Source of the DNA: Caldilineaceae bacterium | GTDB lineage: Bacteria > Chloroflexota > Anaerolineae > Caldilineales > Caldilineaceae | Assembly: GCA_028819675.1 (NCBI GenBank) | Contig: JAPPKT010000243.1 | Coordinates: 1-10,024 of the forward strand | Length of the DNA stretch: 10,024 bases | Reading direction: 5' to 3' | Shown: in pieces, positions 1-6,288 of the stretch | Layout of the letters: every line of letters starts with the position of its first letter | How positions within the stretch are numbered: the first letter of the stretch is position 1 | Translations under genes and position numbers: made by a program | The notes under the pieces: generated by a model | Database searches by the model: none | The model's input: only the letters and a program-made list of their open reading frames with translations | Told to the model about the DNA's origin: nothing

Positions 1-145
1 GGGCCGCGGGTTGGGCGCCAACTCTTTTCCATCTGGGAAGCGAAAAAAGGGCTCTAGCCGGCCTGGGCTGCGTGGATAGGCGGCAACGTGCGCGCGGCTG
101 TGACTGGCCGTTGGGCCGGAAAAGGCGTACCAGCGCTGGAGATTC

Positions 146-907
146 ATGGTACTCCAAGAAGGAACTACCCATACGTTTTCCCAGATCCTCGAGCAGAATT
201 CAGAGACTGAAGAGATACTTGCCGATTTAGGCTACCGCTATCGCAGTGCCCCCTTGCCATTGCGGTCGAAGGAGGTCCCGCGTTTTGCGCCGCAGGTAGA
301 GCAGATGCGCGCGCAGATGCGGGAACGGTTGCCCTTTGTGCCGATGAACAATGAAGCGAGCGCGCGCGCGTTTTATGTGACGCCGGTTCTGTTGGCCGTG
401 CTCGACCAGGTCAGGTTCAAGATGAACATCGAGTACGCGGTTGCGGGCGGGCGGCTGCAAGGCACTGTCGATTTTTTGCTGCGGGGCAGGCATGACATTG
501 TAGTGGCCGGGGTGATGAACGAGGAGATGGAAGGCGGTTTCAGGAAGCTGGCGGTCCAGATGGTGGCGGTGAGTGAGATGCTTGCAATGCCCACGGTCGA
601 ACCGGTCCATCCGCGAAGGGCGAGGAAGGCGCTGCGCGCCGGTCGCGCCCTGGGCGGTCCGAAGACAGCGGGCTTTACCAAAAGCATGCAGACGCGGTTG
701 TTCGGCGTGGTTACAGCCGGGCCTAACTGGCAGTTTGGACTCCTGGATAGAGGACAGAAGACAGTTACAAAGGATACTGAGGCGTACCAGTTGCCACGCG
801 ATCTAGGGAGGCTGGTCGGAATCATGGCGGGGCTGCTGGGCGAGAGCGAAACTGAGCAGGGCGAACTCAACCGCGAAGGAGAGAGGTTGTCATGGGCGAA
901 CAGTTAG
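146..907 (+). CDS. PD-(D/E)XK-like protein, probably catalytically inactive
   Basis: A 253-residue soluble protein with no signal peptide or membrane segment. Its layout resembles the small restriction-endonuclease-fold proteins found widely in cyanobacteria and environmental bacteria. A helix with a Glu (NNEASARAFYVTPVLLAVL, about residues 68-86) comes first. A strand with the putative metal-binding Asp (GTVDF, D109) follows, then a second core strand (DIVVAGV, 117-123) and a helix (GGFRKLAVQMVAV, 130-142). A closing module LFGVVTAGPNWQFGLLDRG (185-203) matches the usual 'GVLTnG..WrF' pattern. In active members the second strand reads like VVEAK; here it reads VVAGV, so the Glu-x-Lys is missing. 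An Arg/Lys-rich segment (about 156-174) sits between helix and C-terminal module and looks like an insertion. The start has only a short GGAGA close upstream. The end overlaps the aminotransferase gene by 16 bp, so the two are probably co-translated. The family call rests on motif pattern only and the function is unknown. Confidence 0.6.
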   Translation: MVLQEGTTHTFSQILEQNSETEEILADLGYRYRSAPLPLRSKEVPRFAPQVEQMRAQMRERLPFVPMNNEASARAFYVTPVLLAVLDQVRFKMNIEYAVAGGRLQGTVDFLLRGRHDIVVAGVMNEEMEGGFRKLAVQMVAVSEMLAMPTVEPVHPRRARKALRAGRALGGPKTAGFTKSMQTRLFGVVTAGPNWQFGLLDRGQKTVTKDTEAYQLPRDLGRLVGIMAGLLGESETEQGELNREGERLSWANS

Positions 908-2163
908 CGATGAATGGGGGCGCGCCGGTGCGTACGCTGCCCTTTGGACCGAGTCATTATTTTGGGGACGGGGATATCGAGGCGATCTCGGAGGTGATCC
1001 GGTCGGGTGCGCTGGGGAAAGGGCCGAAGGTGAGGCAGTTTGAGGAGGCCTTTGCGGCGAAGCATGGGGTCGCCCACGTGGTGACGGTGACATCGGGGAC
1101 GGCGGCGATGCACACTTGCGTGGGGGCGGTCAATCCGGATCCGGGGGATGAGATTATCGTTACGCCGTGGACGTCGGGGGGCAGCATCATTGGCACGCTG
1201 CTGCACAACTGCGTGCCGGTGTTTGCCGACATTGACGACACGTTCACGCTGGACCCGGCGGACGTCGAGGCGAAGATCACGCCGAGAACACGGGCAATTA
1301 TCGCGGTGCATCTTTTTGGCAACCCCTGCGATATGGCGGCGCTGCGCGACATTGCGGACCGGCATGGTCTTTTCCTGATTGAGGACTGCTGCCAGGCCCA
1401 CTTTGCCGAATACCAGGGGCAGGTGGTCGGTTCGATGGGCGACATTAACGGCTTCAGTTTTGGGGGGAAACATCTCTCGGCAGGGGGCGGCGGCGCAGTT
1501 ATGTCGGACAACGAGACGTTGTGGGAGCGGGCACTGATATTCTCTGACTGCGCGCTGCCGCGGAATGGCGGGCCTTTCGAGGGACGGCCATACGCGAACT
1601 ATTTTCTGGCGCCGAACTACAAGATGAATGATCTGATGGCGGCGGTCCTGATTGAGCAGTTGAATAAGGTGGACGGGTACATCGAGAAGAAGATACATGC
1701 TGCGCAGCAGATTATGGAGCATGTATCTGACATCGATGAGATTACGCCACAGCGGGTGCGGGAGGGGGACCGGCACTCGCACTGGGTGCTGGGGATGACG
1801 CTGGACACGGACAGGATGGAATGCGACGCGTGGGAGTTTGCCGAGGCGCTGAACCACGAGGGGATTCCGGCGGGCGGCCCGTACATCGGGTCGGGCAAGG
1901 AGGGGCCGCTGTATCGCAACGAGTTCCTGTCGGCGCCGAACTGTTACGGGCGCAGCCGGTTTCCTTTTGACTACGGGCGTGAGAAGCCTTTGGACTACAA
2001 GCTGGTTGAGTGCCCGAATGGGGAGAAGTTGATGCGGCGCGGGTTCAGCTTTTCGATGCATCCGAGCATGGACGATGAGGACGCGGCTGATATTGCGGCG
2101 GGGATCCGGAAGGTGTTCGGGCATTTTCGGAAGCGGAAAACTGCAGTAGTCAGTAGTCAGTAG
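892..2163 (+). CDS. DegT/DnrJ/EryC1/StrS family PLP-dependent aminotransferase
   Basis: A cytoplasmic fold-type I aminotransferase of 423 residues. The family transfers an amino group, usually from glutamate or glutamine, to keto-sugars or keto-cyclitols. The N-terminus carries the usual NGGAPVRTLPFGP segment and the substrate-loop motif SGALGKGPKVRQFEEAFA. TSGTAAMH (67-74) is the PLP-phosphate loop. FLIEDCCQAH (161-170) contains the Asp that pairs with the pyridine nitrogen (D165). SFGGKHLSAGGGGAV (189-203) contains the Schiff-base lysine K193. All key residues are present, so it should be active. The double Cys after D165 replaces the more usual Ala-Ala. The protein is slightly longer than the typical 360-400 residues. 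The start at 892 has AAGGAGAG at 876-883; a second Met at 910 is possible. The last six codons and the TAG stop lie in a 7-bp tandem repeat. Neighbouring Gfo/Idh/MocA enzymes suggest a 3-oxo-sugar or inosose substrate, but this is inferred from context. Confidence 0.93.
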   Translation: MGEQLAMNGGAPVRTLPFGPSHYFGDGDIEAISEVIRSGALGKGPKVRQFEEAFAAKHGVAHVVTVTSGTAAMHTCVGAVNPDPGDEIIVTPWTSGGSIIGTLLHNCVPVFADIDDTFTLDPADVEAKITPRTRAIIAVHLFGNPCDMAALRDIADRHGLFLIEDCCQAHFAEYQGQVVGSMGDINGFSFGGKHLSAGGGGAVMSDNETLWERALIFSDCALPRNGGPFEGRPYANYFLAPNYKMNDLMAAVLIEQLNKVDGYIEKKIHAAQQIMEHVSDIDEITPQRVREGDRHSHWVLGMTLDTDRMECDAWEFAEALNHEGIPAGGPYIGSGKEGPLYRNEFLSAPNCYGRSRFPFDYGREKPLDYKLVECPNGEKLMRRGFSFSMHPSMDDEDAADIAAGIRKVFGHFRKRKTAVVSSQ

Positions 2164-2199
2164 TCAGTAGTCAGTAGTCAGTGGTCAGTGGTTAGTGGT
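2144..2199 (+). repeat. 7-bp tandem repeat (CAGTAGT)n covering the aminotransferase stop codon
   Basis: Eight contiguous 7-mers: five perfect CAGTAGT (2144-2178), two CAGTGGT (2179-2192) and one TAGTGGT (2193-2199). After these the pattern decays into G/T-rich sequence up to about 2245. The first copies encode the last residues of the aminotransferase (AVVSSQ) and its TAG stop. Seven is not a multiple of three, so the array passes through all three frames within 21 bp and places a TAG in each. Expansion or contraction therefore cannot extend the protein by more than a few residues. Heptameric short tandem repeats are known in cyanobacteria and other bacteria. Whether this one varies in length, and whether it affects the gene downstream, cannot be seen here. 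Confidence 0.95.
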
Positions 2200-2246
2200 T
2201 GGTGGGAGGTTTGGGAGAGGTTGGGTGAAGGGAATGGAGGAGGGGA

Positions 2247-2837
2247 GTGACTCGGGAGATGGGTGAGCAGAGGCCGATTTGGAGTGGGATTCATTATTTG
2301 CTTTATCTGCGGGAGGCGGGGGCGGAGGAGGATTGTGCGCGCTTCAGCCTGTTTGAGACGGAGTACAGCCCGGCGGGGGGTGGTCATGCGGGGTTTCTGC
2401 ATATTGAGCCCGGGTGCATGGCGTCGGCGCCGGCGAGCGCGGTGTATACGGACAACCCGGAGATGGCGGGGTGGCTTTACGACAGGATGTACCGGGACAG
2501 CGATAATTCACTGGCGGCATGCGGTGACCGGGTGATCACGGCGCGATTTGGCCGGGGCGGGGATATGCGACAGCGGCTGGGTTACTCGATTGACAGTGTG
2601 GACGGGACCGTGGGGGCGGCGTGGACGGATCTGGAGGCACCTTTCGTGCATCACGGCGCGGCGGGAAAGTCGGGTTTGTACACGTACTGTCTTTTTGTTG
2701 TGGCCAACGGCGCCGGGCTTGAGGTGAACGGGGAGATGGTGCCCGGCGACCTTTATGCCCGCCAGGACTGGATTGCGCTGGTGGGGCGGCCGCTCAGTTC
2801 ATGTTTGATCGCGGACGAGATCTGGGCTGAGACATGA
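2247..2837 (+). CDS. Protein of unknown function, 196 residues
   Basis: I do not recognise this family. The protein is soluble-looking, with no signal peptide, membrane span or catalytic motif that I can name. It is acidic and rich in Gly and aromatic residues, with patches such as WSGIHYLLYLREAG (about 12-25), GGHAGFLHIEPG (about 45-56), EMAGWLYDRMYRD (about 72-84) and SGLYTYCLFVVANGAGLEVNG near residues 141-161. The C-terminal half alternates hydrophobic strands and Gly turns, suggesting a beta-rich domain. The GTG start at 2247 has GGAGG at 2236-2240, six bases upstream; an in-frame ATG at 2259 would give a protein four residues shorter. It lies 83 bp after the aminotransferase, across the heptamer repeat, and 76 bp before the first oxidoreductase pair, all in one direction. 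G-ending codons like those of its neighbours support real coding. An accessory role in the same sugar pathway is only a contextual guess. Confidence 0.75.
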   Translation: MTREMGEQRPIWSGIHYLLYLREAGAEEDCARFSLFETEYSPAGGGHAGFLHIEPGCMASAPASAVYTDNPEMAGWLYDRMYRDSDNSLAACGDRVITARFGRGGDMRQRLGYSIDSVDGTVGAAWTDLEAPFVHHGAAGKSGLYTYCLFVVANGAGLEVNGEMVPGDLYARQDWIALVGRPLSSCLIADEIWAET

Positions 2838-2897
2838 GTCAGCGGCGGCCCGTGATGGGTAGTGGTTCAAAGTACAAGCAGTTTGGTCAATGCAGTT

Positions 2898-2903
2898 GGA
2901 GAG
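2898..2903 (+). promoter_or_regulatory. Ribosome binding site that sets the start of the oxidoreductase at 2914
   Basis: GGAGAG lies ten bases before the ATG at 2914. The alternative in-frame ATG at 2890 has no purine-rich Shine-Dalgarno sequence upstream, and its eight extra residues (MQLERTSI) precede the first Rossmann strand. I therefore place the start at 2914. Confidence 0.6.
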
Positions 2904-2913
2904 AACGTCAATT

Positions 2914-3948
2914 ATGGGAAAGCTGAGATTTGCGCAGGCGGGTGTTTCGCTGATGCACGCGAACATGTACCGGGACACGCTGATGTTGTTGGCGGATGAG
3001 ATTGAGCTGGTCGGCTTCTATGACCCGGACCCGGAAGGGGTGAGGCCGAACTTGAAGGCGGATGTGCAGGACGTGCCGTTTTACGACAGCCTGGGCGAGC
3101 TATTGTCGGAGGCCAAGCCGGATGCGGTGATGGTTTCGACGTACTTGAAGGATATGCCCGCGTGGATGCTGCAGGTGGCGGAGGCGGGCGTGCACGTGTG
3201 GGGGGAGAAGCCGTATGCGGTGCACTCCAGCCAGCTTGAACCTGTGGCCGAGGCGGTTAGGCGCAACAATCTGCACTTTTCGTGCGGCTACACGTGGCGT
3301 TTTCACCCGATCGCGAACCTGATCAAAAGGACCTGGGCGGCGGGGCTGCTGGGGAAGCCGTATTCGATTGAGTTCCGTTTTCTGACTTCGAGCGTGGCGA
3401 GACGGGACCCGCAGAACTGGTATTTCAGCCGGGAAAATGCGGGGGGAGGGATTCTCAACTTTCTGGGCTGTCACTGGTTTGACCTGATGCGGTATATGAC
3501 GGGCGCGGATGTAGCGCGGGTTGCGGCGATCGAGGCCAATGTCGGGGGGCATGATATCGACGTGGAGGATGCGGCGGCGGTCTCGATGGGGTTTGACAAC
3601 GGGATGATCGGCAGCCTGCATGCGGGATACTTCACGTCGGGGGATGGGGAGATCTCGGTTGGGCTGCGCGGGTCGCTGGGGTGGATCAAGTGGGACGTGG
3701 ACGAAGGACGGTGCACGATCAAGAGCGAGCATCCGGAGTGGTCGGGCGCGCCGACTCGCAGCTTTGAATTTCCTTCGGCGCAGGTGCCCGGGTATGGGTC
3801 GGAGGGGAGGTCGTCGATTAAGGCGTTTGCGGCGGCGATTCGGGGCGAGGGGAGCAGTGGATACGAGGTGGAGGAGATTATCAGGTCGTTGCAGATCATT
3901 GAGGCGGCGCATGCGTCGGCAGCGGAGGGGAGGACGGTCTCGTTATGA
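2914..3948 (+). CDS. Gfo/Idh/MocA family oxidoreductase with atypical nucleotide-binding loop
   Basis: A predicted NAD(P)-dependent dehydrogenase of 344 residues from the chosen start. An N-terminal Rossmann domain (about 1-120) is followed by the alpha/beta substrate domain. The dinucleotide loop is unusual: KLRFAQAGVSLMHANMY (3-19) has no GxGxxG. The catalytic motif is intact as GEKP (E98-K99-P100). GGGILNFLGCHWFDLMRYMTG (177-197) supplies the conserved His (H187) and Asp (D190). GYTWRFHP (125-132) is the usual segment after the EKP helix. The C-terminal part carries WSGAPTRSFEFP, which is closely mirrored in the next gene (WAGAPERRFDFP), so the two appear to be diverged tandem duplicates. 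The stop TGA overlaps the next ATG as ATGA, indicating translational coupling. The substrate is unknown; a sugar, sugar derivative or cyclitol is expected for the family. Confidence 0.9.
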   Translation: MGKLRFAQAGVSLMHANMYRDTLMLLADEIELVGFYDPDPEGVRPNLKADVQDVPFYDSLGELLSEAKPDAVMVSTYLKDMPAWMLQVAEAGVHVWGEKPYAVHSSQLEPVAEAVRRNNLHFSCGYTWRFHPIANLIKRTWAAGLLGKPYSIEFRFLTSSVARRDPQNWYFSRENAGGGILNFLGCHWFDLMRYMTGADVARVAAIEANVGGHDIDVEDAAAVSMGFDNGMIGSLHAGYFTSGDGEISVGLRGSLGWIKWDVDEGRCTIKSEHPEWSGAPTRSFEFPSAQVPGYGSEGRSSIKAFAAAIRGEGSSGYEVEEIIRSLQIIEAAHASAAEGRTVSL

Positions 3949-5036
3949 ACAGTTCAGATCCTTTGCGCGTTGCGGTGGTGGGCCTGCGGATTCATGCGGG
4001 CGGGCTGGAGCCGGACGGCAATCACGGGTTGATCAAGTCTTTTCACGGGCAGGAAGAGGCCCGGATCACGGCTTACTGCGAGTGGGATGCGGGTGAGGCG
4101 GCGGCGCTGGCGAGCCTGGCGCGGTACGATCCGGAGGCGCGGATCTTCGATAACCTGTGTGAGTTATTTGAGTGGGACGGGTTTGATGCGGCGGTGGTGA
4201 TGCTGCCGCCGGACGAGGCGACGCGGGCCGCGGAACGGCTGGCGGAGGCCGGCAAGCATATGTTTATCGAGAAGCAGGCGGCGCGCACGGCGCCGGAGCT
4301 GCTGCCGGTTTGCGAGCTTGTTCGGGAGAAAAACCTGGTCGTGCAGATCGGGTATCCGTGGCCGCGGCATCCGGTGGCGCAGGAGATCCGGCGGTGTCTG
4401 GACGAGGGGGTGCTGGGAAAGCTGCTGGCGATGGAGGCGCGGCTGGTGACGATTCAGGTTGCGCCGGGATTGCGCGAGCCGGACCACTGGATGTATCGCC
4501 TGGAGACGGAGGGGGGCGGTATTCTGCACATGGAGGGCGGGCACTGGCTGACGCTGTTTCAGATGTTTGCGCAGGCCAGGGTGCGCTCGGTGACGGCGCT
4601 GTGCAGCCGGCGTACTGACGCGAGTCAAGAGGGTGTGGAGGATGCGGCGACGGTGGCGTTGGAGTATGAGAACGGGGTACATGCCTGCCTGCACATGGGG
4701 TATCTGCTGAGCGGGGTGGGTCCGCGCAACGACACGTTTATGGCGGTGCGGGGTCAGTTGGGGGCGGCGACGTGGGGTCCGGTCGGCGACGGTCTGTTGA
4801 CGGTGAGCAGTGCGGCGCCGGCGTGGGCCGGGGCGCCCGAGCGGCGGTTTGATTTTCCGCCGGCGCCGCGGGCGGTGTATGCGGAGCAGTGGGGATTTGA
4901 GTACGTGACCGATTTTGTGCGGGCTGTGCGGGAGGGGGGGAAGCCGGTGGTGAGCATCGATGACGCTCACCACATTTTGCAGATTTTCGATGCCGCGTAT
5001 GAGTCGTCGCGGACGGGGCGGCGGATAGAGATATAG
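3945..5036 (+). CDS. Divergent Gfo/Idh/MocA family protein with EKP changed to EKQ
   Basis: A 363-residue member of the glucose-fructose oxidoreductase/inositol dehydrogenase family, overlapping the preceding paralogue by 4 bp (ATGA) with a GGAGGGGAGG tract at 3924-3933. Several hallmark positions have drifted. The Rossmann loop reads VAVVGLRIHAGG (9-20) instead of GxGxxG. The signature reads IEKQAA (E109-K110-Q111) instead of EKP. In the second motif, GGGILHMEGGHWLTLF (190-205), the His is kept (H200) but the Asp three residues later is Thr (T203). The catalytic Lys and His remain, so some activity is possible. A role as a partner subunit for the upstream enzyme, or a changed reaction, is equally plausible. 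The C-terminal WAGAPERRFDFP segment matches the upstream gene. It is the last gene of the first + strand block and faces the PhyH gene across a repeat-bearing gap. Confidence 0.87.
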   Translation: MNSSDPLRVAVVGLRIHAGGLEPDGNHGLIKSFHGQEEARITAYCEWDAGEAAALASLARYDPEARIFDNLCELFEWDGFDAAVVMLPPDEATRAAERLAEAGKHMFIEKQAARTAPELLPVCELVREKNLVVQIGYPWPRHPVAQEIRRCLDEGVLGKLLAMEARLVTIQVAPGLREPDHWMYRLETEGGGILHMEGGHWLTLFQMFAQARVRSVTALCSRRTDASQEGVEDAATVALEYENGVHACLHMGYLLSGVGPRNDTFMAVRGQLGAATWGPVGDGLLTVSSAAPAWAGAPERRFDFPPAPRAVYAEQWGFEYVTDFVRAVREGGKPVVSIDDAHHILQIFDAAYESSRTGRRIEI

Positions 5037-5132
5037 GTAGCGACCTCAATTGTAGACGGGGGTCGTTGACGTTAGTCTGACATGGAGTTTGCGGGCCAAA
5101 TGTGTAGTCAATCAGCGGGGGACAAAGGGTTT

Positions 5133-5208
5133 AGTGAAGTTCCCACGAGGATGGCGAGTCCACGAGGGCACCCACAAGGGGTGCCCCTACCGGGGGGGCT
5201 GAGAGTTC
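5133..5208. repeat. 76-bp direct repeat, copy 1, with hairpin
   Basis: First of two adjacent units with an exact 76-bp period. It begins with AGTGAAGTTCCC (5133-5144). After a variable stretch comes a 31-bp block (5160-5190) that is identical in copy 2. Inside that block, GGGCACCC (5166-5173) and GGGTGCCC (5179-5186) can form a perfect 8-bp stem with an ACAAG loop. No T-run follows on either strand, so this is not a standard intrinsic terminator, though it lies between convergent genes. It looks like a small interspersed palindromic element (REP or MITE type); the class is inferred. Confidence 0.9.
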
Positions 5209-5284
5209 AGTGAAGTTCCCGGGCGGGTGGTGGATCCACGAGGGCACCCACAAGGGGTGCCCCTACGGGGGTGACGGCCTGGTG
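5209..5284. repeat. 76-bp direct repeat, copy 2, with hairpin
   Basis: Second unit, starting with the same AGTGAAGTTCCC (5209-5220) and carrying the identical 31-bp block at 5236-5266. The stem arms are at 5242-5249 and 5255-5262. The stretch between the two conserved parts differs from copy 1, while the hairpin block has no changes, which suggests either recent amplification or selection on the hairpin. It ends about 20 bp beyond the stop codon of the convergent PhyH gene. The rest of the 5037-5304 gap shows no gene. Confidence 0.9.
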
Positions 5285-5304
5285 GAAAGAGATGGTAAAG
5301 GGTC

Positions 5305-6102
5305 TTAGACTCTGCCGGGGTATTCTTTGCCGCGAATGAGCATGAAGCGGAACTCACCGCGTGGCTTTTCGCACTCGGTGAGGAGACGGGCTTCTTCATC
5401 TTCGATGCCGAGGTACATTGTTTCGGACCGGATGTAGTGTAGAGCGAGTCCGCGGCGGCGGTGGGGGGTCGAGTTGGCGCCGGTGCGGTGGAAGTTGAGT
5501 CCGTGATGGAACATACAGCTGCCGGCGGGTAGTTCGACCGGGACCGGTTCGTTAAGGAGCGGGTTGGCCAGGAAGCGATCCTTATAGTCACGATCGATTG
5601 GCCCCCATTTGTGGCTACCGGGGATCACGGTCATGCAGCCATTGTCGACGGTGGCGTCGTCCAGGGCGACCCAACAACTGACGTGCTCCTGGGGCGCAAA
5701 TTGATGCCAGGCCATCGAGTCCTGATGCCAGTCGGTTACGGTGCCGTGGAAGCGGGGCTTCATCATCAGCTGGTCGGTGTAGAGCTTGATGTTGGGGCCG
5801 ATGAGGTCATCGATTACGTCGACGATCTCGGGTTTGCGGGCGGTGCTCTCGAATACGTCGTCGAAGTAGCAGAGCTGGGTCATTTTGCGGACGGCGTCGA
5901 GCGGCTCGACATCGTCGGGGAGGCCGTCGCGGAATTTGGCCTCGAACTGGATGTAGCGGGGCGGGACGTGGTTGACTTTGCCGCTGATGATGTCTTCGCT
6001 GCGCTGGCGCAAGGCGTTGAGGTCTTCGTCAGAGAGGATGCGGTGGTAGGGGAGATAGCCTTTTTCCCAGAAGAATTCTTTTTGTTCGTCGGTCAGGGCC
6101 AT
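5305..6102 (-). CDS. Phytanoyl-CoA dioxygenase (PhyH) family Fe(II)/2-oxoglutarate oxygenase
   Basis: A predicted soluble non-haem iron oxygenase of 265 residues that would hydroxylate a small molecule using O2 and 2-oxoglutarate. MALTDEQKEFFWEKGYLPYH is the typical PhyH N-terminus. The facial triad is visible: WHQD (H126 and D128) and the distal His in NFHRTGAN (H205). R215-R217, about 11 residues after H205, can supply the Arg that binds 2-oxoglutarate. CWVALDDATVDNGCMTVIPGSHKWG (143-167) is the family's core strand region. An in-frame extension upstream to 6213 exists, but I reject it because the promoter lies inside it and AAGGAG precedes the Met at 6102. It is the only - strand gene here, converging on the oxidoreductase pair and diverging from the next block. 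Its codons end largely in C, unlike the G-ending + strand genes. The substrate cannot be deduced; ectoine hydroxylase and many natural-product oxygenases share this fold. Confidence 0.93.
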   Translation of the reverse strand: MALTDEQKEFFWEKGYLPYHRILSDEDLNALRQRSEDIISGKVNHVPPRYIQFEAKFRDGLPDDVEPLDAVRKMTQLCYFDDVFESTARKPEIVDVIDDLIGPNIKLYTDQLMMKPRFHGTVTDWHQDSMAWHQFAPQEHVSCWVALDDATVDNGCMTVIPGSHKWGPIDRDYKDRFLANPLLNEPVPVELPAGSCMFHHGLNFHRTGANSTPHRRRGLALHYIRSETMYLGIEDEEARLLTECEKPRGEFRFMLIRGKEYPGRV

Positions 6103-6110
6103 GTTGAGAA

Positions 6111-6116
6111 CTCCTT
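6111..6116 (-). promoter_or_regulatory. Ribosome binding site of the PhyH gene
   Basis: On the - strand AAGGAG stands eight bases before the ATG whose first base is 6102. This near-perfect Shine-Dalgarno sequence decides the start against the 37-residue longer in-frame alternative. Confidence 0.85.
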
Positions 6117-6183
6117 TGCGAGTTTTCGGGCTTTCCCGGCCGCAGGCTGACGACCGGCTGGCACAGTTGTGAATTGCAGATAA

Positions 6184-6213
6184 AGTATAGCCAACAGGTG
6201 AATTTGCTGTCAA
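6184..6213 (-). promoter_or_regulatory. Sigma70-type promoter for the PhyH gene
   Basis: Read on the - strand, a consensus -35 TTGACA (6213-6208) is followed by an 18-bp spacer and a -10 TATACT (6189-6184, five of six matches to TATAAT). Transcription would start near 6177 and give a leader of about 75 nt before the ATG at 6102. The surrounding sequence is AT-richer than the rest of the window. It lies in the 186-bp divergent gap between PhyH and the oxidoreductase at 6289. I see no comparably good promoter on the + strand there. Confidence 0.75.
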
Positions 6214-6288
6214 TCAGAATTGGGCGTAAGCGGCGAAAACCGGCTGCGCGGTGACTGAAGCAAGGAAACCTGCCCAGAGGAAGAGAAA

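Noticed and set aside
1..57. An open frame from base 1 ending in TAG at 55-57, possibly the tail of an upstream gene.
   Set aside because: Only 18 residues, with no family signal; another forward frame is also open here, so coding cannot be supported.
5040..5066. CGACC and GGTCG arms that could form a terminator hairpin after the second oxidoreductase.
   Set aside because: The stem is only five pairs with a 15-base loop and no T-run follows.
5133..5284. A CRISPR array.
   Set aside because: Only two units, a conserved first part plus a conserved hairpin block with diverged sequence between, and no cas genes; it fits a palindromic repeat element better.
6103..6213. N-terminal extension of the PhyH gene by 37 residues.
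   Set aside because: It contains the sigma70-type promoter, lacks family similarity, and the Met at 6102 has a strong AAGGAG.
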